Source: Bacteroidales bacterium (GTDB lineage: Bacteria; Bacteroidota; Bacteroidia; Bacteroidales; UBA932). Taken from it: 52,203 nucleotides of DNA. Below are positions 43,620 to 52,119 of this stretch, piece by piece. The DNA lies in the NCBI GenBank assembly GCA_017429765.1, contig JAFROJ010000011.1, positions 1-52,203 of the forward strand, written 5' to 3'. The position numbers were made by a program, and so were the translations under genes. Below the pieces are notes generated by a model. The model searched no databases. It was not told where the DNA came from and saw only the letters and a list, made by a program, of their open reading frames with translations. Within the stretch, counting starts at the first letter, position 1. Every line of letters starts with the position of its first letter.

Positions 43620-45500
43620 ATGGGAAAAATCATCGGAATCGACCTTGGAACCACCAATTCGTGCGTTTCGGTCATGGAAGGCAACCAGCCTACCGTCATA
43701 ATCAACAATGAGGGTGAGAGGACAACCCCGTCCGTCGTGGCTTTCACCGAGGGAGGAGAGAGGAAGATCGGCAACCCGGCCAAGCGCCAGGCTATCACCA
43801 ATCCCCGCAACACTGTCTTCTCCATCAAGAGATTCATGGGAGAGACTTACGACCAGGTCACAAAGGAGGTCAGCAGGGTCCCTTACAATGTCGTGAGAGG
43901 CGACAACAACACCCCCAGGGTGGACATCAACGGCAAGCTTTACTCCCCGCAGGAGATCTCGGCCATGATTCTCCAGAAGATGAAGAAGACCGCCGAGGAC
44001 TATCTCCGCCAGGATGTGACAGAGGCTGTCATCACAGTCCCCGCTTACTTCTCAGACTCTCAGCGCCAGGCCACCAAGGAGGCCGGAAAGATCGCCGGAC
44101 TCGATGTCAAGCGAATAATCAACGAGCCCACAGCGGCAGCGCTGGCTTATGGTCTTGACAAGAAGAACAAGGACATGAAGGTCGCTGTCTACGACCTTGG
44201 AGGCGGAACTTTCGATATCTCCATCCTTGAGTTGGGCGGGGGAGTGTTCGAGGTCAAGTCCACTAACGGTGACACCCACCTCGGTGGAGACGATTTCGAC
44301 CAGGAGATCATCAACTGGCTCGCCGCGGAGTTCGCCGCCGAGAACGGCGGGATCGACCTCAAGAAGGATCCGATGGCTCTCCAGAGGCTTAAGGAGGCCG
44401 CCGAGAAGGCGAAGATCGAGCTTTCCAACCAGACCTCGACCGAAATCAACCTCCCGTACATCATGCCTGTCGACGGCATCCCCAAGCACCTTGTGAAGAC
44501 CCTCACCAGGGCCAAGTTCGAGCAGATCTGCGACAATCTCTTCCAGAGGTCGATCGAGCCTTGCCGCCTTGCCCTGAGAGACGCCGGCCTGCAGGCCTCC
44601 GACATCGACGAGGTCCTTCTCGTTGGCGGATCCACACGTATTCCCAAGGTTCAGCAGCTTGTCAAGGATTTCTTCGGAAAGGAGCCTAACAAGAGCGTCA
44701 ATCCCGACGAGGTCGTCGCTATCGGCGCTTCCATCCAGGGTGGTGTGCTGGCCGGCGACGTGAAGGATGTCCTCCTTCTGGATGTCACCCCTCTGTCGCT
44801 TGGCATCGAGACTCTCGGCGGTGTCATGACAAAGCTCATCGAGTCCAACACGACCATCCCTTCCCGCAAGAGCCAGGTGTTCTCGACAGCTGCGGACAAC
44901 CAGCCTTCGGTCGAGATCAGGGTGCTCCAGGGCGAGCGTTCCATGGCCAAGGATAACAAGCAGATCGGCGTTTTCCATCTTGACGGCATCGCTCCCGCCC
45001 CGAGGGGAATACCTCAGATCGAGGTGACGTTCGACATCGACGCCAACGGTATCCTGAATGTGTCCGCCAAGGATAAGGCCACAGGCAAGGAGCAGAACAT
45101 CAGGATCGAGGCCTCCTCCGGCCTGTCCGATTCCGAGATCCAGAGGATGCGTGACGAGGCGAGGGCCAACGAGGCCGCCGACAAGGCCGCCAAGGAGAGG
45201 GTCGACAAGATCAACAACGCCGACGCCCTTTGCTTCCAGGCCGAGAAGTTCCTGAAGGACAACGCTGACAAGGTCCCCGCCGACGTGAAGACGGATGTCG
45301 AGGCCAATGTCGCTTCCCTCAAGGAGGCTATCAAGAACCAGAATCTCGCCGACATCGACAGGTACTCAGAGGCCCTCAGCAAGGCTTTCGAGAGGATGTA
45401 CCAGGCTGGACAGTCCGCCGGGCAGAATCCTTACGGGCCTCAGGGCGGTCCCCAGCCCGGCCCTCAGGGTCCTCAGGATCAGGGACCTGACGAGCAGTAG
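43620..45500 (+). CDS. dnaK: Molecular chaperone DnaK (Hsp70)
   Basis: The product is 626 residues from the ATG at 43620 ([17 protein letters not shown]); further upstream codons run into the regulatory region. ATPase motifs are [45 protein letters not shown] and [14 protein letters not shown]. The linker [16 protein letters not shown] and substrate-binding domain follow, then the helical lid. The C-terminal tail is rich in Gly, Pro and Gln ([16 protein letters not shown]), unlike the charged EEVKDKK-type tail of Escherichia coli. No dnaJ or grpE is next to it. Confidence 0.98.
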   Translation: MGKIIGIDLGTTNSCVSVMEGNQPTVIINNEGERTTPSVVAFTEGGERKIGNPAKRQAITNPRNTVFSIKRFMGETYDQVTKEVSRVPYNVVRGDNNTPRVDINGKLYSPQEISAMILQKMKKTAEDYLRQDVTEAVITVPAYFSDSQRQATKEAGKIAGLDVKRIINEPTAAALAYGLDKKNKDMKVAVYDLGGGTFDISILELGGGVFEVKSTNGDTHLGGDDFDQEIINWLAAEFAAENGGIDLKKDPMALQRLKEAAEKAKIELSNQTSTEINLPYIMPVDGIPKHLVKTLTRAKFEQICDNLFQRSIEPCRLALRDAGLQASDIDEVLLVGGSTRIPKVQQLVKDFFGKEPNKSVNPDEVVAIGASIQGGVLAGDVKDVLLLDVTPLSLGIETLGGVMTKLIESNTTIPSRKSQVFSTAADNQPSVEIRVLQGERSMAKDNKQIGVFHLDGIAPAPRGIPQIEVTFDIDANGILNVSAKDKATGKEQNIRIEASSGLSDSEIQRMRDEARANEAADKAAKERVDKINNADALCFQAEKFLKDNADKVPADVKTDVEANVASLKEAIKNQNLADIDRYSEALSKAFERMYQAGQSAGQNPYGPQGGPQPGPQGPQDQGPDEQ

Positions 45501-45517
45501 GATCCGAATGAATATGG

Positions 45518-45545
45518 AAAAGGCGGCGCGGAAGCGTCGCCTTTT
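45518..45545. terminator. Bidirectional terminator between dnaK and the P-type ATPase
   Basis: AAAAGGCGGCGC and GCGTCGCCTTTT form a 12-bp stem with one mismatch around GGAA, flanked by A and T tracts. It can stop both convergent transcripts. Confidence 0.85.
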
Positions 45546-45548
45546 CTT

Positions 45549-47384
45549 TTATTTCCTTCTCAATCTCAGTGAGTTAGTGACCACGCAGACGGAACTTAGG
45601 GCCATGCAGGCGGCCGCTATCATGGGATTGAGCGTGAAGCCGTTGACAGGATAGAGGATCCCGGCGGCGACCGGCATCGCAAGGATGTTGTAGATGAAGG
45701 CCCAGAACAGGTTCTCGTTGATGATCCTGGTCGTCCTTCGGGACATCTTGATCAGCTTGGGGACCGAGTTCAGGTCTGAGTTGACTATTGTCACCATGGA
45801 GGCGTTCATGGCGATGTCAGTTCCTCCGCCCATTGCCACGCTGAGATCAGCCACGGCCAAGGCCGGGCTGTCATTGATCCCGTCCCCGACCATCGCCACC
45901 TTCCGCCCCTCGGCTTGTAAAGCCTTGATATGCTCATGTTTCCTGTCAGGGAGAACACCGGAGATCACGTTCTCGACCCCTACCTCGGCGGCGACCCTCG
46001 TGGCCCTCTCCGGCTTGTCTCCTGAGAGGATGTAGACATCAAGCCCCATCCTTTTGAGCTCAGAGACTGCCTCCGGGGCCGTCTCTCTTATCTCGTCGGC
46101 GGGCGACTCTTTGGTGATGGTTCCTGTCTTGTCGAACACCACGGTGTCGATGTCCCTCGCGACTTGGAGCGAGTCGGCGTCCTTGATCAGGATGCCTTTC
46201 CGGGCGCAGTTCCCTATGCCGACGGTCAAGGCCGTCGGGGTGGCCAGGCCAAGTGAGCAAGGGCAGGCGATGACAAGGACAGTGACCATCGAGAGAAGCC
46301 CCATCGTGACCCCGTCCGAACGGTCAAGGAATATCCAGCACAACAGCGTGACAATGGAGATCGCCATGATGACCGGCACGAACACCGCGGCCACCTTGTC
46401 GACTGTCCGCTGGATTCTCGCCTTGCCGCCCTGGGCGTCCCGGACCATCTTGATAATGGAGGAGAGCATGGTGTCCTTTCCGGTTTTCTCGGCTCTCATC
46501 ACGAATGTCCCTTTTTGGTTCATGGTTCCGGTGTACACCTTGGAACCAGTCGCCTTGAAATTGGGAACAGACTCTCCCGTGAGCATGCTCTCGTCCACAA
46601 ACGATTCTCCCTCAATGACTTCCCCGTCGGCGGGGATTCTCTCTCCCGGGCTGACTGTGTAGATGTCCCCAGGGTTCAGCCTCACGGATTTGGGTTGCAG
46701 CCCTGCGAGGCCCCTTATCGCCGACCCGGTGCTGCGCTTGGCCCTTTCCTCAAGCGAGCGGCCTATCAGGATGAAGGCGACAATCATGGCCGAGGACTCG
46801 AAATAAAGCCGAGGCTCCATGCCCCGGGATGTCCACACCTCAGGGAAAAGCAGGTTGAAAACGCTGAATGAATATGAGATCAGGATCGACAGTGACACGA
46901 GTGTGTCCATGCCCGCGCTCCCGTGCCTGGCCTGTTTCCAGGCGGTTGTGATGAACCTTCTCCCGCACCAGAACACCACCGGGGTGGCCAGGATCCATAG
47001 CGTGGCGCCTTTCCCCGGGAAATCCTTGAATCCCATGCCGATAAGTGTGACGAGGAGGGCCAAGGCCACGGCAAGCCACATGTCCCTTGTCAGGGATTTG
47101 ATGTGGTCCTCCCGAGATCGTTCCGCTTCCGAGGCGGCCTCGTCGTCGTCAGACTCGTCGTCCCCGACGACAATCAGGTCGTAGCCCGCGTCGCGGACAG
47201 CTTTCTGGATGTCCGCCGGGGTGACGGCCTTCGGATCGTAATCCACCCTGGCCGTGTTTGTGGCGAGAGAGACATCGCAGTCCCTCACTCCCGACAGGTT
47301 CTTTATCGTGCCTTGCACTCTCGCCACGCATGCCGCGCAGCCCATTCCCTTGACAGGGAAAGTCCTTCTTTTCATGTCCGCCAT
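45549..47384 (-). CDS. Copper-type P1B ATPase lacking the nucleotide-binding (N) domain
   Basis: The product is 611 residues against about 735 for related enzymes. It keeps an N-terminal metal-binding domain with GMGCAAC (C16, C19), the actuator motif TGES (269-272), the membrane metal site C374-P-C376, the phosphorylation motif D418-KTGT, SGDKPE (454-459), GDGIND (500-505) and the last membrane helices. But D418-KTGTITKESP is followed directly by ADEIRETAPEAVSELKRMG, which normally comes after the N domain. About 110-120 residues, including the SEHP motif that contacts ATP, are missing without a frameshift. Copper export is the family role; with no N domain, ATP-driven transport is doubtful. 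nadD lies upstream, seven bases away, and gmk beyond it. Confidence 0.88.
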   Translation of the reverse strand: MADMKRRTFPVKGMGCAACVARVQGTIKNLSGVRDCDVSLATNTARVDYDPKAVTPADIQKAVRDAGYDLIVVGDDESDDDEAASEAERSREDHIKSLTRDMWLAVALALLVTLIGMGFKDFPGKGATLWILATPVVFWCGRRFITTAWKQARHGSAGMDTLVSLSILISYSFSVFNLLFPEVWTSRGMEPRLYFESSAMIVAFILIGRSLEERAKRSTGSAIRGLAGLQPKSVRLNPGDIYTVSPGERIPADGEVIEGESFVDESMLTGESVPNFKATGSKVYTGTMNQKGTFVMRAEKTGKDTMLSSIIKMVRDAQGGKARIQRTVDKVAAVFVPVIMAISIVTLLCWIFLDRSDGVTMGLLSMVTVLVIACPCSLGLATPTALTVGIGNCARKGILIKDADSLQVARDIDTVVFDKTGTITKESPADEIRETAPEAVSELKRMGLDVYILSGDKPERATRVAAEVGVENVISGVLPDRKHEHIKALQAEGRKVAMVGDGINDSPALAVADLSVAMGGGTDIAMNASMVTIVNSDLNSVPKLIKMSRRTTRIINENLFWAFIYNILAMPVAAGILYPVNGFTLNPMIAAACMALSSVCVVTNSLRLRRK

Positions 47385-47391
47385 ACCGGTG

Positions 47392-48030
47392 TCACATTAG
47401 CCACTCCGACATGTCCTCTCCCTTCTCAAGACCCTCCCGGATCTCGGTCGAGGAGATATTCACGACCGGAGCGTCGATTATTTTGATGTTATAAGTGTCC
47501 CTGAGGGTCTCCTCGAGGCTTCTGCGCCCTCTCTCGGCGTATTCGTTTGCGTCGAGGACATAGGGCGCGGGGAGGTTCTTGCACTCCTCAATCAGCCTTT
47601 GCCGGATGAGCTCGTGGTCATATCCCTCGCGGGGATAGACAGCGACCCCGTACTCCGCCAATATTCTCTGGAAGTCCCTCCAGCGATGGATGTTCTCAAG
47701 GTTGTCCGCCCCGACGACGAGGGTGAAATCATTCTCCGGCTCCCTCTGTTTCAGCGCGTCGAGTGTCTTGATGGTGTACTGGGGAGGTGGCATGCGAAGC
47801 TCGATGTCATCCACCCACACGTGAAGCTCCGGATGGCGTTTGACCGCCTCGATGGCGGCCTCGTAGCGATCCCTCGCTGTCTCGGCCCGCACCGTGGTCT
47901 TGATAGGGTTCTTCGGGGACACGACCAGGTAGACCCAGTCATATTCCTCCTTCCTTGTCAAGTACGCCATGATGGCCTGGTGGCCGATGTGGAGGGGGTT
48001 GAACGACCCGGAGTAGACGGCGATCCTCAT
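47392..48030 (-). CDS. nadD: Nicotinate-nucleotide adenylyltransferase
   Basis: The product is 212 residues. It adenylates nicotinate mononucleotide to deamido-NAD in NAD synthesis. The nucleotidyltransferase motif GSFNPLHIGHQAIM is at 8-21, and ISSTEIREGLEKGEDMSEWL holds the SSTxIR motif at the C-terminus. VVGADNLENIHRWRDF is also typical. Its ATG shares one base with the gmk stop (TGATG), so the genes are translationally coupled. Confidence 0.95.
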   Translation of the reverse strand: MRIAVYSGSFNPLHIGHQAIMAYLTRKEEYDWVYLVVSPKNPIKTTVRAETARDRYEAAIEAVKRHPELHVWVDDIELRMPPPQYTIKTLDALKQREPENDFTLVVGADNLENIHRWRDFQRILAEYGVAVYPREGYDHELIRQRLIEECKNLPAPYVLDANEYAERGRRSLEETLRDTYNIKIIDAPVVNISSTEIREGLEKGEDMSEWLM

Positions 48031-48626
48031 CAGATGAATGTTGAGTAGTTGAGCCTGCCGTCGTCAAGGAAGTCCTCGACGACTTTCTCCGACTCGGCGA
48101 AGGCGGTGCTGAGGTCGTCGTTGACAAGAAGATAGTCGAACTTGGGCGCGTAGGCCAACTCCTGCTCGGCTTTCGCCACCCTCTCCTCAATGGCCTCGGG
48201 GGAGTCCGTGCCCCTCTTGACCAGCCTCTCACGCAGGACCTCCACGGACGGCGCCTTTATGAATATCGAGAGCGCGGCGTCACCGAAATAGTTCTTGAGG
48301 CTGACACCGCCCTTGACATCGACATCGAAGATGATCACATGGCCGGCGCCCCAGATCCTCTCGCACTCGGATTTCAAGGTGCCGTAGAAACGGCCCTCAT
48401 AGACCTCCTCGTATTCCACGAACTTGCCCTCCCCGATCATCTCGCGGAACTTCTCCGCGGTCAGGAAGTAATACTCCTTCCCGTCCTTCTCCTCGCCCCG
48501 GGGAGGCCTGGAGGTCGCCGAGACAGAGAATTCCATGGTGTCGGGATAGAGGCCGAGAATGTGGTTGACTATGGTGCTTTTCCCGGATCCGGACGGTGCC
48601 GAGAAGATCAATACTTTGTTGTCCAT
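48030..48626 (-). CDS. gmk: Guanylate kinase
   Basis: The product is 198 residues. It phosphorylates GMP to GDP. The P-loop APSGSGKST is at 10-18, SVSATSRPPRGEEKDGKEYYF contains the GMP-binding residues, and VIIFDVDVKGGVSLK carries the conserved D-V-D-x-x-G motif. Lengths and motifs are normal. It is the first gene of gmk-nadD and possibly the ATPase, read from the promoter at 48651. Confidence 0.96.
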   Translation of the reverse strand: MDNKVLIFSAPSGSGKSTIVNHILGLYPDTMEFSVSATSRPPRGEEKDGKEYYFLTAEKFREMIGEGKFVEYEEVYEGRFYGTLKSECERIWGAGHVIIFDVDVKGGVSLKNYFGDAALSIFIKAPSVEVLRERLVKRGTDSPEAIEERVAKAEQELAYAPKFDYLLVNDDLSTAFAESEKVVEDFLDDGRLNYSTFI

Positions 48627-48650
48627 GAGGTTATAATGCTATTATTTGGG

Positions 48651-48682
48651 CAAAAATAACTATTTTTGTGATAATAGGTCAA
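48651..48682 (-). promoter_or_regulatory. Promoter of the gmk operon
   Basis: On the minus strand TTG (48680-48682), a 21-base spacer and TATTTTTG (48651-48658) match the consensus; the leader is about 21 bases. Its -33 element lies beyond the opposing promoter box. Confidence 0.65.
48661..48668 (+). promoter_or_regulatory. -7 box of the alr operon, back-to-back with the gmk box
   Basis: TATTTTTG on the plus strand begins two bases after the gmk box. Together they make the perfect palindrome CAAAAATAACTATTTTTG apart from the AC centre. The predicted leader to the TTG start at 48707 is about 35 bases. No -33 element is seen at the right distance. Confidence 0.5.
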
Positions 48683-48706
48683 TAGATCGTCTTAACACTT
48701 CACGTT

Positions 48707-48940
48707 TTGGCAAGGAAGATTAAAACGGCTCCGGTTGTCAGACCGGACATTTTCCAGAAGAGCAGGGAGGCGCTCAGGCGCCGCCACAGGCAGGTCATCT
48801 ATTTGAATGACAGTGAAATAGCGGCCGTGAGAGAGTACTGCGACCGCTTTGGGATCAAGGGGCGCTCGGCCATATTCCGGGAAGCGACCATGGAAAGGGT
48901 TCTCGCCGAGCTCTCCGACAGTCACCCGACCTTGTTCTAA
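48707..48940 (+). CDS. Small ribbon-helix-helix-like protein upstream of alr
   Basis: The product is 77 residues with a TTG start; no ATG is available upstream in frame. The part RQVIYLNDSEIAAVREYCDRF followed by GIKGRSAIFREATMERVL resembles a ribbon-helix-helix fold (one strand, two helices), with a basic N-terminus (ARKIKT, REALRRRHR) suited to nucleic acid. It ends three bases before alr. The function is unknown; a DNA-binding regulator of the operon or a small conserved Bacteroidales factor are both possible. Confidence 0.65.
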   Translation: MARKIKTAPVVRPDIFQKSREALRRRHRQVIYLNDSEIAAVREYCDRFGIKGRSAIFREATMERVLAELSDSHPTLF

Positions 48941-48943
48941 GCC

Positions 48944-50059
48944 ATGTCGAACAGGGAGACAGATTTCTCAAGGCTGGAGCTGAACCTCTCTAACTGCCTT
49001 GACAACTACAGGTATTTCAGGTCCAAGCTCGACCGCTCGACCAAGATCCTTGTGCTTGTCAAAGCCAACGCCTATGGGCACGGCGCTGTCGATTTCGCCC
49101 TGATGATGAGGATGGCCGGGGCTGATTATCTCGCCGTCGCCCTTCCGGTGGAAGGAATGGAACTCCGCCAGGCCGGTATCGACCTCCCGATCGTCGTCCT
49201 GACCGCCGGCACGGATTTCTTCGACGAGATAATCGACAACCACCTTGAGCCTGGAATTCCCAACCTCTACACTCTCAAGGCCCTTGTGTCCACCCTCGAG
49301 TCCCGGGGGATCAATGAGTTCCCGGTCCATCTCAAGCTGGACACCGGGATGCACCGTCTCGGGTTCATGCCTGGCGAGTTACCCGATCTGATCGAGTACC
49401 TTAAGGACTGTCCCCGGGTCAAGGTCAAGTCCGTGTACTCTCACCTCTGTGTCGCTGAGGATCCTTCCATGGACTCCTTCACCCTGGGACAGGCGAAGCT
49501 ATTCGGGAAAGGCGCCGCGATGATCGAGGACGCGATAGGGTATCACCCGATGCTGCACCTTCTCAATTCGGCGGGAATAGAGCGTTTCCCCCGTTTCCAG
49601 CACGACATGGTACGTCTGGGAATAGGGATTTACGGGATCAGCGCCTTGGAGAATGTACGCCTTAAACCAGTCGCTTCCCTTAAGGTCAAGATATTGCAGA
49701 TCAAGGAATTGACTCCGGAGGACGGAGGAATCGGTTATGGCCAGACCGGTGTCATCGCCCCGGCCGGGACCACCGTTGCGACCATCCCTGTGGGATACGC
49801 TGACGGGATCGACCGCCGTCTCGGCCGAGGCCGCGCGAGTTTCAGCCTGAACGGCCACAGGGTGCCGACGATCGGGAATATCTGCATGGACATGTGCATG
49901 GTCGATGTGACCGGCGTGGATTGCAAGGTGGGGGACACAGTGACAATATTCGGAGAGGATCCTACCGTCTCCGAACTCGCCGCCATTCTTGACACAATCC
50001 CTTATGAGATAATGGCTTCCGTGCCCCGTCGAATAGAACGGGTCATCGTCAGGCGTTAG
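48944..50059 (+). CDS. alr: Alanine racemase
   Basis: The product is 371 residues. This PLP enzyme makes D-alanine for peptidoglycan. The PLP lysine K40 is in LVLVKANAYGHGA, the second catalytic residue Y265 is in GGIGYGQTG, and VPTIGNICMDMCMVDVT is the conserved C-terminal motif. It is a stand-alone racemase; it is not fused to a MurF domain as in many Bacteroidota. The last four bases overlap the end of the convergent DJ-1 family gene. Confidence 0.95.
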   Translation: MSNRETDFSRLELNLSNCLDNYRYFRSKLDRSTKILVLVKANAYGHGAVDFALMMRMAGADYLAVALPVEGMELRQAGIDLPIVVLTAGTDFFDEIIDNHLEPGIPNLYTLKALVSTLESRGINEFPVHLKLDTGMHRLGFMPGELPDLIEYLKDCPRVKVKSVYSHLCVAEDPSMDSFTLGQAKLFGKGAAMIEDAIGYHPMLHLLNSAGIERFPRFQHDMVRLGIGIYGISALENVRLKPVASLKVKILQIKELTPEDGGIGYGQTGVIAPAGTTVATIPVGYADGIDRRLGRGRASFSLNGHRVPTIGNICMDMCMVDVTGVDCKVGDTVTIFGEDPTVSELAAILDTIPYEIMASVPRRIERVIVRR

Positions 50060-50631
50060 ACAAGCAGCCCGTCCCGGACCTTGTCGGCGGTCTCGGCTCC
50101 CTTGAGTTTCCGGACTATCTCCAGCGCGAAACGAATGGCGCATCCCGGCCCTCTTCCGGTTATGAGATTCCCGTCCGTCACTGCCGGCTCGCCGGTGTGG
50201 ATCCCTCCCTTAGCCTTGGGAGCGTCCTCGAAGCCAGTGTAGCATGTGAACCTCTTTCCCTTAAGATCCGGGAGTTGGGAAACCACGAGTCCCGGCGCGG
50301 CGCAGATCGCCGCGACGGTCCCGCCCGCCTCGTTATGGGCGATCATGAGTTCCATCAGCTCGGAGTCCATGGCCAGGTTCCTGGTCCCGGGCATCCCCCC
50401 GGGGAATATCATGACATCCTCCGGGCCTGCGATCTCTTTGTCGCCCAAGCGGTTGAATTCCTTGCGGTTAAGGTCGGCCGTGACGGGTATCCCGTGGGCC
50501 CCCGGTACTGTCCGGTCTTTCACCAGGGAGACAGTCTTGACGTCTATTCCTCCCCTTCGGAGGACGTCCACTGTGGCGAGGGCCTCGATCTCTTCGAATC
50601 CCTCGGCTAAAAACACATATACTCCTTTCAT
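50056..50631 (-). CDS. DJ-1/PfpI-family protein
   Basis: The product is 191 residues. AEGFEEIEALATVDVLRRGG at the N-terminus contains the glutamate equivalent to DJ-1 E18 (E16), and the nucleophile-elbow cysteine is C110 in AAICAAPGLVV. This class (YajL/ThiJ/DJ-1) has been linked to oxidative-stress protection and glyoxal detoxification; the exact activity is not decided by sequence. It converges on alr with a 4-base overlap. Its promoter may be a TAATTTTA box on the minus strand at 50662-50669, which overlaps the tRNA promoter. Confidence 0.92.
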   Translation of the reverse strand: MKGVYVFLAEGFEEIEALATVDVLRRGGIDVKTVSLVKDRTVPGAHGIPVTADLNRKEFNRLGDKEIAGPEDVMIFPGGMPGTRNLAMDSELMELMIAHNEAGGTVAAICAAPGLVVSQLPDLKGKRFTCYTGFEDAPKAKGGIHTGEPAVTDGNLITGRGPGCAIRFALEIVRKLKGAETADKVRDGLLV

Positions 50632-50648
50632 ATCCTAAAGCCTTTTGA

Positions 50649-50680
50649 TTTGCTAATTTACTAAAATTACGATAAATTCG
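50649..50680 (+). promoter_or_regulatory. Promoter of tRNA-Gln
   Basis: TTTG (50649-50652), a 20-base spacer and TAAATTCG (50673-50680) give the same layout as at 40060-40091. It ends ten bases before the mature tRNA. Because a tRNA gene must have a promoter here, this site supports TAnnTTCG as a working -7 variant in this organism. Confidence 0.65.
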
Positions 50681-50690
50681 CGTCACGAAT

Positions 50691-50761
50691 TGAGGTATGG
50701 TGTAATGGTAGCACTAGGGATTTTGGTTCCCTCAGTAGAGGTTCGAACCCTCTTACCTCAA
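50691..50761 (+). tRNA. tRNA-Gln (TTG anticodon)
   Basis: The acceptor stem TGAGGTA/TACCTCA, D-arm with GTGTAATGGTAGCAC, anticodon stem AGGGA/TCCCT around loop TTTTGGT (anticodon TTG, reading CAA), and T-arm with TTCGAAC make a complete cloverleaf. The discriminator base is A at 50761. CCA is not encoded. The next gene begins 25 bases later, so it may be co-transcribed. Confidence 0.95.
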
Positions 50762-50786
50762 CAACACCACATTATTAACGACAATC

Positions 50787-51890
50787 ATGGAACCCGGTAA
50801 ACGTCTGCTGTCCCTTGACACCCTCAGGGGATTCGACATGATTTTCATCATGGGCTTCGCCTCCGTCATCAGTTATGTCTGCGCCCTCTTTCCGGGAGGC
50901 GAGTCATGCTGGCTGGAGACTCAAATGCACCACGTGGCTTGGGATGGCCTCAGGCACCACGACACGATCTTTCCTTTGTTCTTGTTCATCGCCGGCGTGT
51001 CTTTCCCTTTCTCGTACGCCAAGCAGGTCTCGAAAGGGGCCTCGAGAAAGAGCGTGTACTGGAAGATATTCAAGAGGGGACTGCTTCTTTTCTTCTTCGG
51101 ACTTGTCTACAACGGGTTATTCAAGCTTCAGGTCTCGACGCTCCGAATCTACAGTGTCCTCGCCAGGATCGGCTTCGCCTGGATGTTCGCCGCGCTGTTG
51201 TTCATCAATTTCAAGCCCAAGGTCAGGGCTGTCATCGCCGCCGCCATCCTAATCGGCTATTGGCTGCTGCTCAAGATCCCGGCTCCCGACTCGACAGCGG
51301 GCCCGCTCACCCTGGAGGGCAATCTTGTCGGATACATCGACAGGATGCTGATTCCCAATCACTTGCTGACCAAGGGAGTGTTTGATCCGGAGGGCCTTCT
51401 GAGCCTTCTTCCCGCCATCGTGACAGCCATGCTCGGAATGTTCACCGGGGAGTTCGTCAGGATTGACGACGGCAAGATCTCCGGCGGGAAAAAGTCCCTT
51501 TACATGGCTTTGGCAGCCGTGGCGATGCTGGTGGTAGGTCTTGTCTGGAGCCTTGATTTCCCGATCAACAAGAAACTCTGGTCCAGCACGTTCACCCTGG
51601 TTGTCGGGGCGTACTCGCTCGGCCTCTTCGCCTTGTTCTACTATTTGATCGATGTGCGCGGATGGAAGGGTTGGACCAAGTTCTTCGAGGTTGTGGGACT
51701 CAACTCGATCACCATCTACATGGCCCAGAGGATATTCAATTTCAGGGGAGTGAGTGATTTCTTCCTGAACGGGCTCGCGAAGCTTTGCCCGGAGCCGGTC
51801 GGGAACCTCATTCTCGCCTGCGGGTACTTCCTTGTCTCGTGGCTTTTCCTCTGGTTCCTCTACAAGAAGAAGGTATTCCTGAAGGTCTAG
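50787..51890 (+). CDS. HGSNAT/DUF5009-like membrane acyltransferase
   Basis: The product is 367 residues with about ten membrane segments. RLLSLDTLRGFDMIFIMG at the N-terminus and HHVAWDGLRHHDTIFPLFLFIAGVSFPFS are the hallmark of proteins related to heparan-alpha-glucosaminide N-acetyltransferase, with the presumed catalytic histidine in the second motif. In bacteria these are thought to acetylate sugars across the inner membrane, using cytoplasmic acetyl-CoA. The substrate is unknown. No promoter is visible between it and tRNA-Gln. Confidence 0.85.
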   Translation: MEPGKRLLSLDTLRGFDMIFIMGFASVISYVCALFPGGESCWLETQMHHVAWDGLRHHDTIFPLFLFIAGVSFPFSYAKQVSKGASRKSVYWKIFKRGLLLFFFGLVYNGLFKLQVSTLRIYSVLARIGFAWMFAALLFINFKPKVRAVIAAAILIGYWLLLKIPAPDSTAGPLTLEGNLVGYIDRMLIPNHLLTKGVFDPEGLLSLLPAIVTAMLGMFTGEFVRIDDGKISGGKKSLYMALAAVAMLVVGLVWSLDFPINKKLWSSTFTLVVGAYSLGLFALFYYLIDVRGWKGWTKFFEVVGLNSITIYMAQRIFNFRGVSDFFLNGLAKLCPEPVGNLILACGYFLVSWLFLWFLYKKKVFLKV

Positions 51891-51928
51891 CAGGCCGGTT
51901 ATTACACCGTTGGGGCCGCAATACAAAC

Positions 51929-51962
51929 AAACAAGGCTTAACAAAATGGTTAAACCTTGTTT
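51929..51962. terminator. Terminator-like hairpin in repeat copy 1
   Basis: AAACAAGGCTTAAC and GTTAAACCTTGTTT pair over 14 positions with one mismatch. It follows the HGSNAT-like gene by 39 bases and would terminate it. Confidence 0.65.
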
Positions 51963-52085
51963 CGCGGTGCGGAAGGGGCTCGAACCCGCGGCTACGCCGC
52001 TACCGGCCTTCACGTTACCCCCTGCCGCCTGACGGCGGCTGTCCCCTCGGGGAACGAGGTCGAGGTTTGGGACCACCATACAAGC

Positions 52086-52119
52086 AAACAAGGCTTAACC
52101 AAACGGTTAAACCTTGTTT
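52086..52119. terminator. Terminator-like hairpin in repeat copy 2
   Basis: The same stem as in copy 1, with a different loop region (CAAACG in place of AAAATG). Changes between the copies fall in the loop and leave the stem intact. Confidence 0.55.

Noticed and set aside
51961-52000. Possible tRNA gene on the minus strand in the terminal repeat
   Set aside because: GGTTCGAGCCC looks like a T-arm, but there is no matching acceptor stem, D-arm or anticodon arm. It is at most a tRNA-derived fragment.
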